A DNA stretch of 64,000 nucleotides, from the NCBI GenBank assembly GCA_021521415.1, contig JAIQDT010003832.1:177291-241290 (forward strand), read 5' to 3'. The notes below the pieces were generated by a model. The model did not search any database. It had not been told where the DNA came from and worked only from the letters and a program-made list of their open reading frames with translations. The position numbers and the translations under genes were made by a program. Of the stretch, positions 1 through 10,231 are shown piece by piece. The stretch comes from Bidens hawaiensis. Taxonomy: Eukaryota; Streptophyta; Magnoliopsida; Asterales; Asteraceae. Every line of letters begins with the position of its first letter. The first letter of the stretch is position 1.

Positions 1-426
1 AATGTCGAAATAAGAATCTTAGAATCAGTGTATTCGTCATTGAACATACAACAGAAGTGTAGTTGCATGCGAATATACCAAAATATGTGGACTATCGGTG
101 AATACATAAACACAAATAAAATACACTAACAAAGCTTCTAGAATTTGTGTATTCACCAATAAATACGCTATGGTTTAAAGTATAAATTGATGTTTTAAGA
201 ATCCGTAATAATTATTGTATTTAACAATACGAACAACCCACATATATGTGAGTCATCTACATTCAATTTTAATGCCCATGCCTTTTTAAAATATCACATA
301 TAACACAATAATCAAGCAAGAACAATTTAGTGCGAAAGCATTCGAACAACACACACATCTCAACCTCAAATAGTACATGACAAACAAACACAAGAGTAAT
401 TCAAAAACGTACAACCGACCATCAAC
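1..426. other. Intergenic, 3' flank of annexin gene
   Basis: AT-rich sequence downstream of the minus-strand annexin stop. I see no coding exon, repeat boundary or RNA gene in it. Part of it is presumably the annexin 3' UTR, but no poly(A) site can be fixed. Confidence 0.5.
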
Positions 427-1973
427 TTAATGATTCGGGCCGAGTAGCGAGAGAAGAAAGGTTCGGTAGTGGCCAGACGTGTCGGAGTGAACCGCATCCT
501 TCAAACTCTTGTGGTACTTTTTACTATACTCGGCTTTTATGTATTGCATATCAATCTCAGCTCTTGTCACAATAATCCTTATAAGTCTTGTGTCAACGGT
601 CCCTAAGCCCTTCATTGCCTTATACAACATCTACAAGCATTTTCAAACTCGATATAAGTACGAGACTATCACATTGTATCGTTAGGCAAAACTAACTGAA
701 TAAAGATTTCACCTTTGCAAAGTACTTGCGGGATTTTCAGCACATTGTAAGATAGTCAAAAGTGTGGTTTCAAAGGACCCTGACGTTTCCTTCTTGAAAG
801 CCTGCAAAATGGTCAAAAACGCGTGTAAGTCCTTCATTAGCAAAATCTTGGAAGCAAAATGAGAGAAAATAGAAATGCTTTCATGTTTCTTGTAACAACC
901 TTTTTGAGTGATCCACCATACATGTCATGGTAACATGTGTTTATAGCAACCAAATGTGCTCTACTTCTTTCGCTAAAGATTTGCACGAAAACCTTCTCAT
1001 CGGTTCCTAATCTCTTTTCACCGGCTTTGTACAATGCTTTTGCATCTTTTGCAGCCATTTCCCTATCAACTTCCATGCCTTCATATCGTTGCTTGCTTAT
1101 AAAGGCGAGCAAAATCTACACAATAACCCAAAGTTTAGTCAAATTATGTTCCTAACATCTAAATTCTAAAAGATCAAGAATATGACATTATAATAATATA
1201 ATAATATATGCAAAAATGGAAAACGTATAAAGATTCGACCTTTTGATGATCCCCGAAAATTTGTAGCTTGATGTCGTTTTCAAGATGAGTTCCAAAAGTC
1301 GAGTGGTATATTTGTGTGACGGCTTGTAGTTGGGAAGACGTTCGAGAGCATATGATTTCGGTTACGCCTTCAACATCGAGGAAGTTTTTAGTCAACCCCT
1401 TTTTCAATATAGTGGCATCCCTTGTTGCTGGATCATGCATCCAAAGCTGAACTGCAATCTGTAACATGACTTTTTTTTAGTAGTCAAACATTACAATTTC
1501 CAAATTCAAAATTTACTTTCATGGTTTCGTATTTTCCGGTCAATACTTTCTCAAGGGATAACTATCTTTCTAGCACATCATTATAGTATGAACACATATC
1601 TGAAGTTACATTTATTCTCAAAGATTTTGTAATTCAAAACTAGTAGGTTTGACTCATAAAAGTCAAAGTTGAAGTATGTTTTTGTACCTCTAATTTGCCA
1701 CTAAGTTCAGAAGCCAAACGTTTGTAGATGTCTTCTGAATACATTGTCCGGTATTCTTGTCGGATATGCGCGCGTTGAGTTGCATCTCGATGAGCAAGAA
1801 TGCCAACAACAGTTGCAGTGTCACACCCAAGTCCTGATTGATTTTTTTTTTAAAAGTCAAATTTAAGCTGATTAATCATTAGTATTAAAGAATTTACCTT
1901 TGAAAGCTTTATATAACTGAATTGCATCATCACGGGGATTAACGGGTACAGGAGGAACAGTTAGAGTCGCCAT
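427..1973 (-). CDS. Annexin D5-like, six exons, apparent frameshift in exon 5
   Basis: Annexins are Ca2+-dependent phospholipid-binding proteins made of four about 70-residue repeats. My exons on the minus strand are 1973-1898, 1833-1688, 1458-1240, 1115-900, 801-713 and 630-427, with GT-AG junctions. The protein starts [13 protein letters not shown] and ends SLLGPNH, about 316 residues, the usual plant length. Repeat 1 has the Ca-site motif KGLGCDT and repeat 4 has MKGLGTVDT. The order and the ends most resemble Arabidopsis annexin 5. Exon 5 is 89 bases where 90 are needed: after AENP the family-like KYFAK is in another frame, so one base appears to be missing near 721-734. The allele is therefore either a recent pseudogene or carries a sequencing error. 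No alternative splice site I tried restores the frame. Confidence 0.85.
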
Positions 1974-3364
1974 TATGGATTAATCTTGATTGAGAATTTG
2001 AGATTGAAACATAGAGAGTGAGTTGATATAGATAGAAAGTGAGGAGTTAAATAGAAAGTGTTGAGGACTGCTTCAAAGGGTCAAAATCAAATTGGTCAAT
2101 TATTTAGAAAACTAATTAAAACAGATCAAAGTGGGTAAGAATATGTATGTACAAGAAAAGGAAAGGATTGGTTCAAATTTGGAGCATGTTTTCTTGACTT
2201 ATTCACGTGTATAGTCTATTTCTGTTGTTGACAAGACTTGTAAATTATCTGGAGTTATTTTGTCAGAGAATCAGTCGTAAATGGAAAGGACCAATGTTGT
2301 GTTTGTTCGTGCAAGTTTCATTATACGAATACGTACATTGAAATGTAAAGATTTCTTATTTATGCTTGTTCACTGAAAAAATAAAATAAAAACATGTATA
2401 TTTGTATGTGTTATGGTCATACATAAAAATACTACATAATTTTTTTTTATTCTTATGTATACATATTAGTAAATAGGGTGACGGCACAGCTTGTCGGCCG
2501 CTTACCTGCCTCTATTGTAATTCGATCATTTTATATCTACTTAATGCGTAATTAATTTAAAAAAAAAGTATTAAGATACGTATTGTTTGACCTATACATG
2601 AACCAATAAAAAGGTTGTTCACATTCGTTATTTCAGCAAAGCAAAAATCTTGTTCATGTTTGTGTATTTAACGAATAAATGAACATAAACAAACTTTACT
2701 TTCTCATTTGTGATTGAGTCATTGAGATGAGAGTATTAAGCGTAGGGCTGGTATACAATGTTAGTTATACACACATGAGGGTTATGTGTGTTATCTAGTG
2801 TTTATATTTAACCGAACAAGTATGAACGCAAAAACGATAAAAAGAATAAATTTTCTTTAGTTCGTTTAGAAAACCTTGTGTTTTTTTTTTTTTTTTTTCA
2901 TTTAATAGATAATCATACATGTAAAATAATATGTTTAAAAAATAGGCTATCAAAGAAAAAGTAATGTTAAAAACATACATAATGATAACTTTTTTAATAG
3001 TATAATGGGTCGTACCCATATCCTAAACTCGCCCTGCCCCAGATTCTGTATGCTTGAGTCTGCTTTAGCCCACTAAATTAAACCTCAAGTGGCCATGCTT
3101 TATTCTAATCCGGCCCAATTACTTCGATACAGTCCGGTGTTCAAATTTGGGTCTGCTGTAAGCCTGCTATTAGCCTATGTACTCTTTACAAAAATAAAAA
3201 TAGTAATTAATAAATTAATTTACACAAAGGAAAATTTAAACCAACTAAAGATTAATACGCTACATCAAATAAGATCAAAGAGAATTTATGATTTATCTTT
3301 CAAATATTTGGAATATGAAAACAAAGAAAATTGAATGTGTTCCATTTATTGGACACGTATATTT
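1974..3364. other. Intergenic, annexin promoter side
   Basis: Contains the annexin 5' flank and AT-rich sequence with a T-run at about 2880-2898. The stretch at about 2580-2700 (tandem ATGAACATAAACAAAC-like words) recalls sequence in importin intron 9 and is probably an old repeat. I see no gene. Confidence 0.4.
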
Positions 3365-3892
3365 AGGTACGGTTTGTTTTTCTAAAAACAGTCTGTATAA
3401 AGCTTTGCGACGTGTAGACATTGTTATTTGCACATTGTTTGTTTTTTAGAAAACGTTTCATTAAAAACGTATGCGCGAACTTTTTTTGGTGCAGGCTAGG
3501 CTCATTCATTTCTAAGATCTTCTAAAGTTTACAGAGGATTAAACATCACCACCACCGTCTACCGTCCACCATCCGCCACTACCACCGTCCATCACCACCA
3601 CCACCCACTGTCCGCCACCGTCTACCATCATCGTCCACCACAACCATCATCCACCACCACCATCACCGTCTAGCACCACCATCCACTACCACTATTACCA
3701 TCCACCACCACCCACTACCACAGTTTATACACCACCATCAGTTTATTTTAGCAATCTACAGATATTGAAAAACGAAAAGTCTTCTTCTTGCAAACTGCAG
3801 AGGTTTGGCCCACCTCTTTTTATACATATGTCTGCAAATGTAATCAGCTAACTGCAGACATTTTACTTATGAAAAAACAAACAACACCATAG
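3365..3892. repeat. Foldback-like element with CAC-rich centre
   Basis: The left end reads GGTACGGTTTGTTTTTC and the right end, reverse-complemented, reads ATGGTGTTGTTTGTTTTTTC. CTGCAGAC/GTCTGCAG words recur in both arms. Similar TTTGTTTTTCTGAAGAC sequence appears near 31800. I could not identify a target-site duplication, so the borders are approximate. Confidence 0.45.
3547..3725. repeat. CAC/CCA-rich low-complexity tract
   Basis: About 180 bases of degenerate CAC, CAT and CCG triplets (ACCACCACC with CGTC interruptions). There is no open frame with a start that looks coding. It is the core of the foldback-like element around it. Confidence 0.8.
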
Positions 3893-4166
3893 ATTCTCTT
3901 GAAATACTGTTGTTTTAGTTATTATATTAAAACTATAACCTTATTTTCCTAATTTTACTCTACATTTTAAAACGATTACCGATACACAAACAAAAAGTGT
4001 TATGAAGACAAACACTGTCAACTAAACGATATAAATTTTTATGTACAGAGTAAAATCACTAAATAAGTTTCTACTTTCTAGTTATTTAACAAAATGGTAT
4101 TAGTTAGTTTTGATATACATTAACCATGATAATTTAATTTATCTAAGTTTGGACATGGGATACCAG

Positions 4167-5055
4167 TATGGGTGACAATCTTGACTCAAACCATATCAAA
4201 TGAGTCAATTTGGATTGTTTTAAAAATTAAATGGGTTAGTTTGGGTTAGGGATTTTAACTAAATGGGTCAAAATGGGTCATTTGAAATTTCATCTTGTAA
4301 TTTTCGGGTCAAATTGGGTCGCCATATTCAAAGAAATGGGTCGATGTGGGTTAGTAGGAAATGTGGTAGGTTTCGGATCGAAACGTGTTTGCGATTGGAA
4401 CGGGTTCGGCTCAAGTTTCAAGCCAACACGAGTTTTCACACAAGACGGGTTGGGCTTTGGTTTCTTTTTGGTCGATTCCGGACTCGTTTTTGGTTTTTTG
4501 TTTCGTTTTTTTCCATTTTTTTAGTTTCGTTTTGGTTCGGTTTCAGTTCTTTTAGTTTCGTTTTGATCGATTTTTGATTTCGATTGATTTGGTTCAGTTT
4601 GGCTTTTTGTTTCATTTCCGTCGACTTTTTGGTTTCGGTTCGATTTCTCGGTGGTTTTTTTTTTATGGAACGAGGACAACGGATGAAACATTTTAGTTTT
4701 ATTTGCTTTTTTTGTTTTTGATTTATATTTTGAGTTATGATTTTTTATTATTATTTTTGAATATTTTTTTTAGGGGTTTTTGTTCTTAATAGGAAACCTC
4801 TTAGAAAAAATCCAAAAAAAATAATAAAAAAATCATAACTCAATAAAAAATCTAAAATTACAAAAATGTTTCTGCCGGTATTCTCGTTAGAAAAAATCTC
4901 ATACTCGTTCTGACTTGTTCTGACCCTAACCTATTCTGACCCAAACCAAAACAACTCTTTTTTTAATTGACTCATTTTGACCCTAACCCATTCTGATCCA
5001 AACCCATTTCAACCCATGACTCATTCGACCCAACCCAACCCATTTGACACCTCTA
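4167..5055. mobile_element. hAT-like non-autonomous element
   Basis: Terminal inverted repeats TATGGGTGACAATC and, reverse-complemented, TAGAGGTGTCAAATGGG, rich in AATGGGTCA words. The arms continue as imperfect inverted GGGT/ACCC-rich sequence. The 8 bases outside each end are GATACCAG (4159-4166) and GATAGCAG (5056-5063), 7 of 8 matching, as expected for hAT transposition. There is no transposase. Open frames inside (from 4263) are shadows of the repeats. Confidence 0.7.
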
Positions 5056-5316
5056 GATAGCAGCCATACCAGATACCACTGCCCAATAAAACATTAGTTT
5101 AATTAAATTATTAAAAATACAAAAGATATTGCAGTTGGAGCTGTATATTGTATAGTTTGATTTTTGCTTGATTTTCAAGTATTCAACCACATTCGGTACA
5201 ACATCTCCATCTTCCATCCTTGAACTTTACTCCACATATTTGATTACATTTGACAATCAACACAACATCTACATACATCCTATGTTTCATTTGTTGATTA
5301 GATTCACGTTACAAAC

Positions 5317-6954
5317 ATGAAAGATAACAACCATTCACCAGATCTAATCGGCCAACACGCCATCAAACTCATTAGCAATGTAGGATTCTCAGTATTCATA
5401 TTTTCGGTACTCACATTCACAATAATAGCCATTACATACCAACCTCCAGACCCATGGGAATCATCTAGAGCTTTAACTAGAGCCTTCACTCAAGTCTCAA
5501 ATGCCACATTCCAAATGGACACTTCAGTCATCCAAACCGGAGAAGATATAGACCCCGTTTCCGTTTCCATTAACCCGTCCACCTCCCCTGCGTATCCACC
5601 CGTGGCCCAGCCCGACCCGTTAAGCCCGATCCCAAGCATGGTCTCCAGTGGCTGTGATGATGCAAGTTTGGTTAACTGTTCTGCACCGGGAGTCTTGACC
5701 GCGGTCAAGAAGTTTAATGCGAAACATTTTAAATCGATCATGTTTGTGGAGTATCAAAAGCCCGTTGACGGGCCGGGCCCGAATGAGTGTGATGTGTCAT
5801 GGAGATTTAGGAATAAGAAGGATAGATCTTGGAGGAAATATAGAGATTTCAGAAGGTTTAAATTCGGGTATGGCGATGATTGTAGTTACAAAATCGTGCG
5901 TGCAAAGGGGTGGCATTCGGGTGTCAACGCGAAACGCCCACGAAGTCAAAGTCAACCAAAGTCAAAGACTGTGACCACATTGCGTGACGATGAAATAAAC
6001 GACACGATACCAGTTATGGGATCGGGTTTAAGAAATGGGAAGTATCTTTATTATTCGCGAGGCGGGGATTATTGTAAAAACATGAATCAGTATATATGGA
6101 GCTTGTTGTGTGCACTCGGTGAAGCGCGATACTTAAACCGCACGTTTGTGATGGATTTAAGGATATGTTTATCATCAAAGCATGCTTCAAGCAACCGAGA
6201 CGAAGAAGGAAAAGACTTTCGGTTCTATTTTGACTACGAGCATTTAAAAGAAACCGCTTCAATTGTTGAAGAACACGAGTTTGTTAAAAACTGGAGGAAA
6301 TTCGAGAAACAATATAAGAAAAAGGTTCCGGTTAGGAAAGTTGCATCGTACAAAGTTGCACCCGTTGAGTTAAAGAACGATACGAGCACGATTATTTGGA
6401 GACGGTTTGATAAACCCGAGCCTGGAAACTATTGGTATCGGGTTTGTGAGAATCAAGCAGCAAATTATATTAATAGACCATGGCATTCTTTATGGAAATC
6501 AAAGAGGATTATGAATATAGTTTCTGAAATTAGTGGGAAAATGGATTGGGATTTTGATGCTGTTCATGTGATTAGAGGTGAAAAGGCAAAAAATAAAGCA
6601 ATGTGGCCTCATCTTAATGAAGATACATCACCTGAATCATTGGTTACAAAGCTTCAAGGGGTTGTTAAACCATGGAGGAATCTTTATATTGCGACGAATG
6701 AACCGTTTTATAATTATTTTGATCGGTTAAGGTCGTATTATAAGGTTCATTTGCTTGATGATTACAAGGGGTTGTGGGGGAATAAGAGTGAGTGGTATAA
6801 CGAGACCATGAGTTTGAACGGTGGTCGGCCTGTCGAGTTTGATGGTTATATGCGTGCTGAGATGGACACCGAGGTGCTTTATAGAGCGAAGAAACAGGTA
6901 GAGACGTTTTATGATTTGACAAAAGACTGCAAGGATGGTGTTAATTCGTGTTGA
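5317..6954 (+). CDS. O-fucosyltransferase-like type II membrane protein
   Basis: An intronless ORF of 545 residues. Residues about 18-41 form one hydrophobic segment (VGFSVFIFSVLTFTIIAITY), giving a short cytosolic N-terminus and a lumenal catalytic part: the layout of a Golgi type II glycosyltransferase. A Ser/Pro/Thr-rich stem follows (about 60-110). Then come a Cys-rich region with NGKYLYYSRGGDYCKNMNQ at about 238 and a C-terminal region with HVIRGEKAKNKAMWPHLNED and IYIATNEPF. The last two are the form seen in plant proteins annotated as the GDP-fucose O-fucosyltransferase family. Donor and acceptor are not known from sequence. The start is the first ATG of the frame, after an AT-rich leader. 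The 3' end of this gene is duplicated downstream at 8902-9289. Confidence 0.85.
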   Translation: MKDNNHSPDLIGQHAIKLISNVGFSVFIFSVLTFTIIAITYQPPDPWESSRALTRAFTQVSNATFQMDTSVIQTGEDIDPVSVSINPSTSPAYPPVAQPDPLSPIPSMVSSGCDDASLVNCSAPGVLTAVKKFNAKHFKSIMFVEYQKPVDGPGPNECDVSWRFRNKKDRSWRKYRDFRRFKFGYGDDCSYKIVRAKGWHSGVNAKRPRSQSQPKSKTVTTLRDDEINDTIPVMGSGLRNGKYLYYSRGGDYCKNMNQYIWSLLCALGEARYLNRTFVMDLRICLSSKHASSNRDEEGKDFRFYFDYEHLKETASIVEEHEFVKNWRKFEKQYKKKVPVRKVASYKVAPVELKNDTSTIIWRRFDKPEPGNYWYRVCENQAANYINRPWHSLWKSKRIMNIVSEISGKMDWDFDAVHVIRGEKAKNKAMWPHLNEDTSPESLVTKLQGVVKPWRNLYIATNEPFYNYFDRLRSYYKVHLLDDYKGLWGNKSEWYNETMSLNGGRPVEFDGYMRAEMDTEVLYRAKKQVETFYDLTKDCKDGVNSC

Positions 6955-7255
6955 TTTGAGATAGGTTTTGATTGTTTATTTGTTTTGTTGATGCATCTTT
7001 TGATATAAATGGTTTGTAAAATACTAAATCATAAGATGTCCTAGTTATACATCTAGATAACTATAATATGGCATTGGGTGTTCAATGACTGTTACACTGA
7101 CTGATTCAGGTAATATAAGCCAAAGTAAACCGTCACTAAGACGGTTTAACATGAAACATTCACATCAGTTTATATTTAGAAAGACACATTAAACAGTTTC
7201 AAAGTCTAATAAAAGATGTAAACACATATCATTAATTTCTAATGCAAATAAAAAC

Positions 7256-8203
7256 CTAGAGGTGTAAATCCAAAACAACCTTTTGTCTTTTCCATTTGTG
7301 TGCAACAAACCTTCGTTTTTGTAGATCATCGACGTGACCCTCGTGATGATCTATATCGATACCCTCGCGATCACCATTCCGCTTCTGAAACCCAACAAAG
7401 CTTTTGCATAGATCCTCTGCGTGACCCTTTGGGATGTGATCAAGGGCAAATTTGTAAATGCATCTTGCCCGCTCCGTTTCTTTGCACTTCTCTTCGAATT
7501 CAGCAAATGACACAAATAAGGTTTCGGCCTCTTCATCGCCCGCCAGTCTATCAACCGCCCTTTCGTAGCAGTTTCGAGCTAGACCGATTTCCCCATTTTT
7601 CATCTCGAATTTGGCAAAGCAGATCCACACACCGGCTTTTGGTATGTGTAGAACAAATCTTTCATAGATGGATCTCGCAGGCTCAATCTCGTTATATCTT
7701 AACTCAAATTCAATATACGAAAGCCACGCTTGCTGGTCGGGTTCCCAACTCATCCACCTTTCAAATATTTGTCTGGCACCTACAACGTTCCCGAGCATCT
7801 CCTCCATGTGAATATAATTATACCACATTTGATCCACCCTCGGCAACAGCGTAACCGTGCGGTCCCAAACATTGCGGGCACGATTAATGAACTTGTGCTC
7901 CATCTCCATAAGAGCATACTTGAGCCACGTTGTGTGGTCTCTGTGATCGACATCAAGTGCGAGTTCCCAGACGGACCTGGCACGGTTAAAATCGGTATGC
8001 GACTCCTCCCATTTAGCATACTTGACCCACACGCTTTTGTTCCACCGGTCTCTCCTAACAGAGTCTTCGAATTCTTTACGTTTTCGGAGACGGTCCCTGT
8101 CTTCACGGAGAATCTGTTCGGCGGTGATTTGAAGTGGAGCAGGGGTTTTGTTCTTAACCCTCACTGCTCGGGGAAGAAGAAGAAGATAGCTATTACTTGC
8201 CAT
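7256..8203 (-). CDS. Truncated crooked-neck-like (CLF1/CRNKL1) HAT-repeat protein
   Basis: A single-exon ORF. I chose the second Met ([19 protein letters not shown]) because full-length family members start there; this gives 315 residues. Crooked-neck proteins are about 700 residues, made of HAT (half-a-TPR) repeats, and work in the Prp19-associated spliceosome complex. The family N-terminus is clear: [18 protein letters not shown], then W-x-x-Y/F-A-x-x-E HAT repeats such as [20 protein letters not shown]. Two breaks stand out. About 24 residues normally found between QILRE and RLRKRKEFE are absent. The ORF also ends after RNGDREGI with an unrelated 35-residue tail, so more than half of the repeats are lost. 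It is probably a partial copy of a gene elsewhere, perhaps a retrocopy; whether it is expressed cannot be told. Confidence 0.8.
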   Translation of the reverse strand: MASNSYLLLLPRAVRVKNKTPAPLQITAEQILREDRDRLRKRKEFEDSVRRDRWNKSVWVKYAKWEESHTDFNRARSVWELALDVDHRDHTTWLKYALMEMEHKFINRARNVWDRTVTLLPRVDQMWYNYIHMEEMLGNVVGARQIFERWMSWEPDQQAWLSYIEFELRYNEIEPARSIYERFVLHIPKAGVWICFAKFEMKNGEIGLARNCYERAVDRLAGDEEAETLFVSFAEFEEKCKETERARCIYKFALDHIPKGHAEDLCKSFVGFQKRNGDREGIDIDHHEGHVDDLQKRRFVAHKWKRQKVVLDLHL

Positions 8204-8305
8204 TGTATTGTTACACGAAGAAAGAAACAAACTATGAAAAACAACAATAATCATCCCACATTATTTATTTATGTGGCATGCCGGTGCACTAACTTATAAA
8301 ATTAT

Positions 8306-8864
8306 TTTTGAAAATTCTTAAAGTATTTATCAAAACAAATTTCAAGTTTTAAATACTATTTGCAAAACAATTCAGAAATATGTATTATAAAGTAGTAGTT
8401 TGTAAAAACCAATTAGAACTTGACATGTGTCCTTAAACTAACCGTAGCGCGCACGTTCACTAATCATTTACTCGTCACGACTAAATAAGTTTCATGCTTC
8501 GTAATCAGCGTCCATAAGTATTCATAAGACCTTTAATCGCAACGAGTAGATTATAAGGTTAAACTAATCACGACGAGTTAACTGCTAATAAACTACTAAC
8601 TGGGTATGCTAGTCGTCGCGACTAAAGGACTTATGAATTAGTCGTGGGTGTTGATTACGAGGCATGAAACTTAATTAGTCGTGACGAGTAAATGATTAGT
8701 GAACGTGCGTATTACGGTTAGTTTAAGGACACGCGACAAGTTTTAATTGGTTTTACAAACTACTCGTCACGAATAGATTATAGTACCTAATTCTGAAATT
8801 TTTTGCAAATGATGCCTAAAACTTGAAATTTGTTTTCATAAATGCTAATTTTAGGAATTTTCCC
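8306..8864. mobile_element. MULE-like foldback element, copy 1
   Basis: An almost complete palindrome: words such as CTAATCATTTACTCGTCACG on the left recur inverted on the right. It is flanked by a perfect 9-bp duplication, TAAAATTAT (8297-8305 and 8865-8873), the size made by Mutator-like transposases. Ends: TTTTGAAAATTCTTAAAG and, reverse-complemented, GGGAAAATTCCTAAAATTAG. There is no coding capacity. It is related to the element at 24228-24602. Confidence 0.85.
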
Positions 8865-8901
8865 TAAAATTATTATATTTTTACAAATTTTGTCCTTTTA
8901 A

Positions 8902-9289
8902 TTTGCTTGATGATTACAAGGAGTTGTGGGGAATAAGAGTGAGTGGTATAATGAGACCATGAGTTTGAACGGTGGTCGGCCTGTCAAGTTTGATGGTTAT
9001 ATGCACGCTGAGGTGGACACCAAGGAGCTTTATTGAGCGAAGAAACGGGTAGAGACGTTTCATGATTTGACAAAAGACTGCCAAGGATGGTGTTAATTCA
9101 TGTTGATTTGAGATAGATTTTGATTGTTTATTTGTTTTGTTGATTCATGTTTTGATCTAAATTGTTTGTAAAATACTTAATCATAAGATGTCCTAGTTAT
9201 ACATCTAGATAACTATAATATGGTATTGGATGTTCAATGACTGTTACCACTAAATGACGGATTCGGGCAATATGAGCCAAAGTTAACCA
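8902..9289 (+). pseudogene. Duplicated 3' end of the fucosyltransferase-like gene
   Basis: Matches 6750-7131 closely over coding end and 3' flank. It begins TTGCTTGATGATTACAAGG, has the NKSEWYNETMSLNGG-coding stretch, and continues past the original stop into the downstream sequence (GTTCAATGACTGTTAC). It has lost one G in the G-run (GGGGGAAT becomes GGGGAAT), and TATAGAGCG has become TATTGAGCG, giving a stop. It starts 28 bases beyond the TSD of the adjacent MULE-like element. It has no start or upstream part, so it is a non-functional fragment. Confidence 0.9.
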
Positions 9290-9376
9290 TATTGCAAGCA
9301 CCTAATATAATGTAATAGTTATTTGGCTTGATATTACTTCATAGGATTAACATCATCATTGAAGTTCTTGTAACCA

Positions 9377-10005
9377 TCATGCTTGGGTTAGAGCAACCGG
9401 CGCATGTTGATTGCGCATTTCTTCATTGATCAATGAATCCAAGAACGAAGAGAAAAGATTATCAGGCGAGTGACTTAAGAGCATCATCGAATTCAAAACC
9501 ATTGTTAGGGTTGTTTGGGATAGAGTTTGATGTGTTTTCATGAGAATTTGAGAAAACTGCTTCGGTTTTGATGGTGATGATGATAATGGTTTGTGTGTTT
9601 TTGGGTCAATCCCGTTACTGACCGATCAACTTCTTGCTGAGATGAGTGTTCCAATAGTTTCTGATCTCTTCATCGGTACGCCCTGGAATTCTCCCCGCAA
9701 TCAGTGACCATCTGATAAGTGTTAAACAAGATTTATAAACTCAATAATGAAACAATTATTTCAAAAGACAATCACAATCACAAACACCAAATGAAGTGTA
9801 CACTACCAGTTTCCAAGAAGGCGGCGGAGGCGGATGATGAGATTGTCCCCGCTTGATTGAAGGGAGGAGGTAGTTCATCCAACGAAGGCGGCAGCTCTTC
9901 CGCCTTCTTGGACACTGACGGCCACCGCCCTTCACCTTCTGTGCTGATATAACCAGACAACAGCAGCTCGCCTTCTTCACGTCTCCACGGTCCTTTGTTC
10001 ATCAT
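9377..10005 (-). pseudogene. Decayed R2R3-MYB transcription factor gene
   Basis: Minus strand. The R2 repeat is recognisable from MMNKGPWRREEGELLL and GYISTEGEGRWPSVSKKAE. It then shifts frame to KSCRLRWMNYLLPSIKRG, the end of R2. A further shift gives NLIIRLRRLLGN, the first helices of R3, with the residues between KRG and NLII deleted. After an intron (9806-9712) R3 resumes as [20 protein letters not shown] and ends [10 protein letters not shown] and a stop. The codon made at the splice junction is TGA where the family has Arg, a likely CGA to TGA change. Remains of the C-terminal part (SPDNLFSSFLDSLINEE) continue to about 9377 in another frame. At least three frame disruptions plus a nonsense codon make it non-functional. 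Confidence 0.85.
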
Positions 10006-10231
10006 TTCCACTCTTGGGATGCTGAACTTTGAGTAGCAATAAGCTAATATAAACTTCACTGAATTGTCATTAAAGCTATTAAGTTTCATTTGAATTTATT
10101 CCACTGTGCTTAATTGAGCAGTTTCCCACCACAGGCACCATTTCATCACTCAAGCCCAAAAGTACAAAAACTTCTAAGCATAGTCGTATGTACAGTACAA
10201 CATATTGAAGCACGACCGAATAACGAATCAA

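Noticed and set aside
4263..4577. Overlapping 104- and 83-codon ORFs
   Set aside because: Produced by GGGTCA/TTTCG-rich repeats of the hAT-like element; composition is Phe/Arg-biased and has no family.
5717..5974. Alternative-frame ORFs within the fucosyltransferase gene
   Set aside because: Shadows of the 545-codon frame, which alone has conserved motifs.
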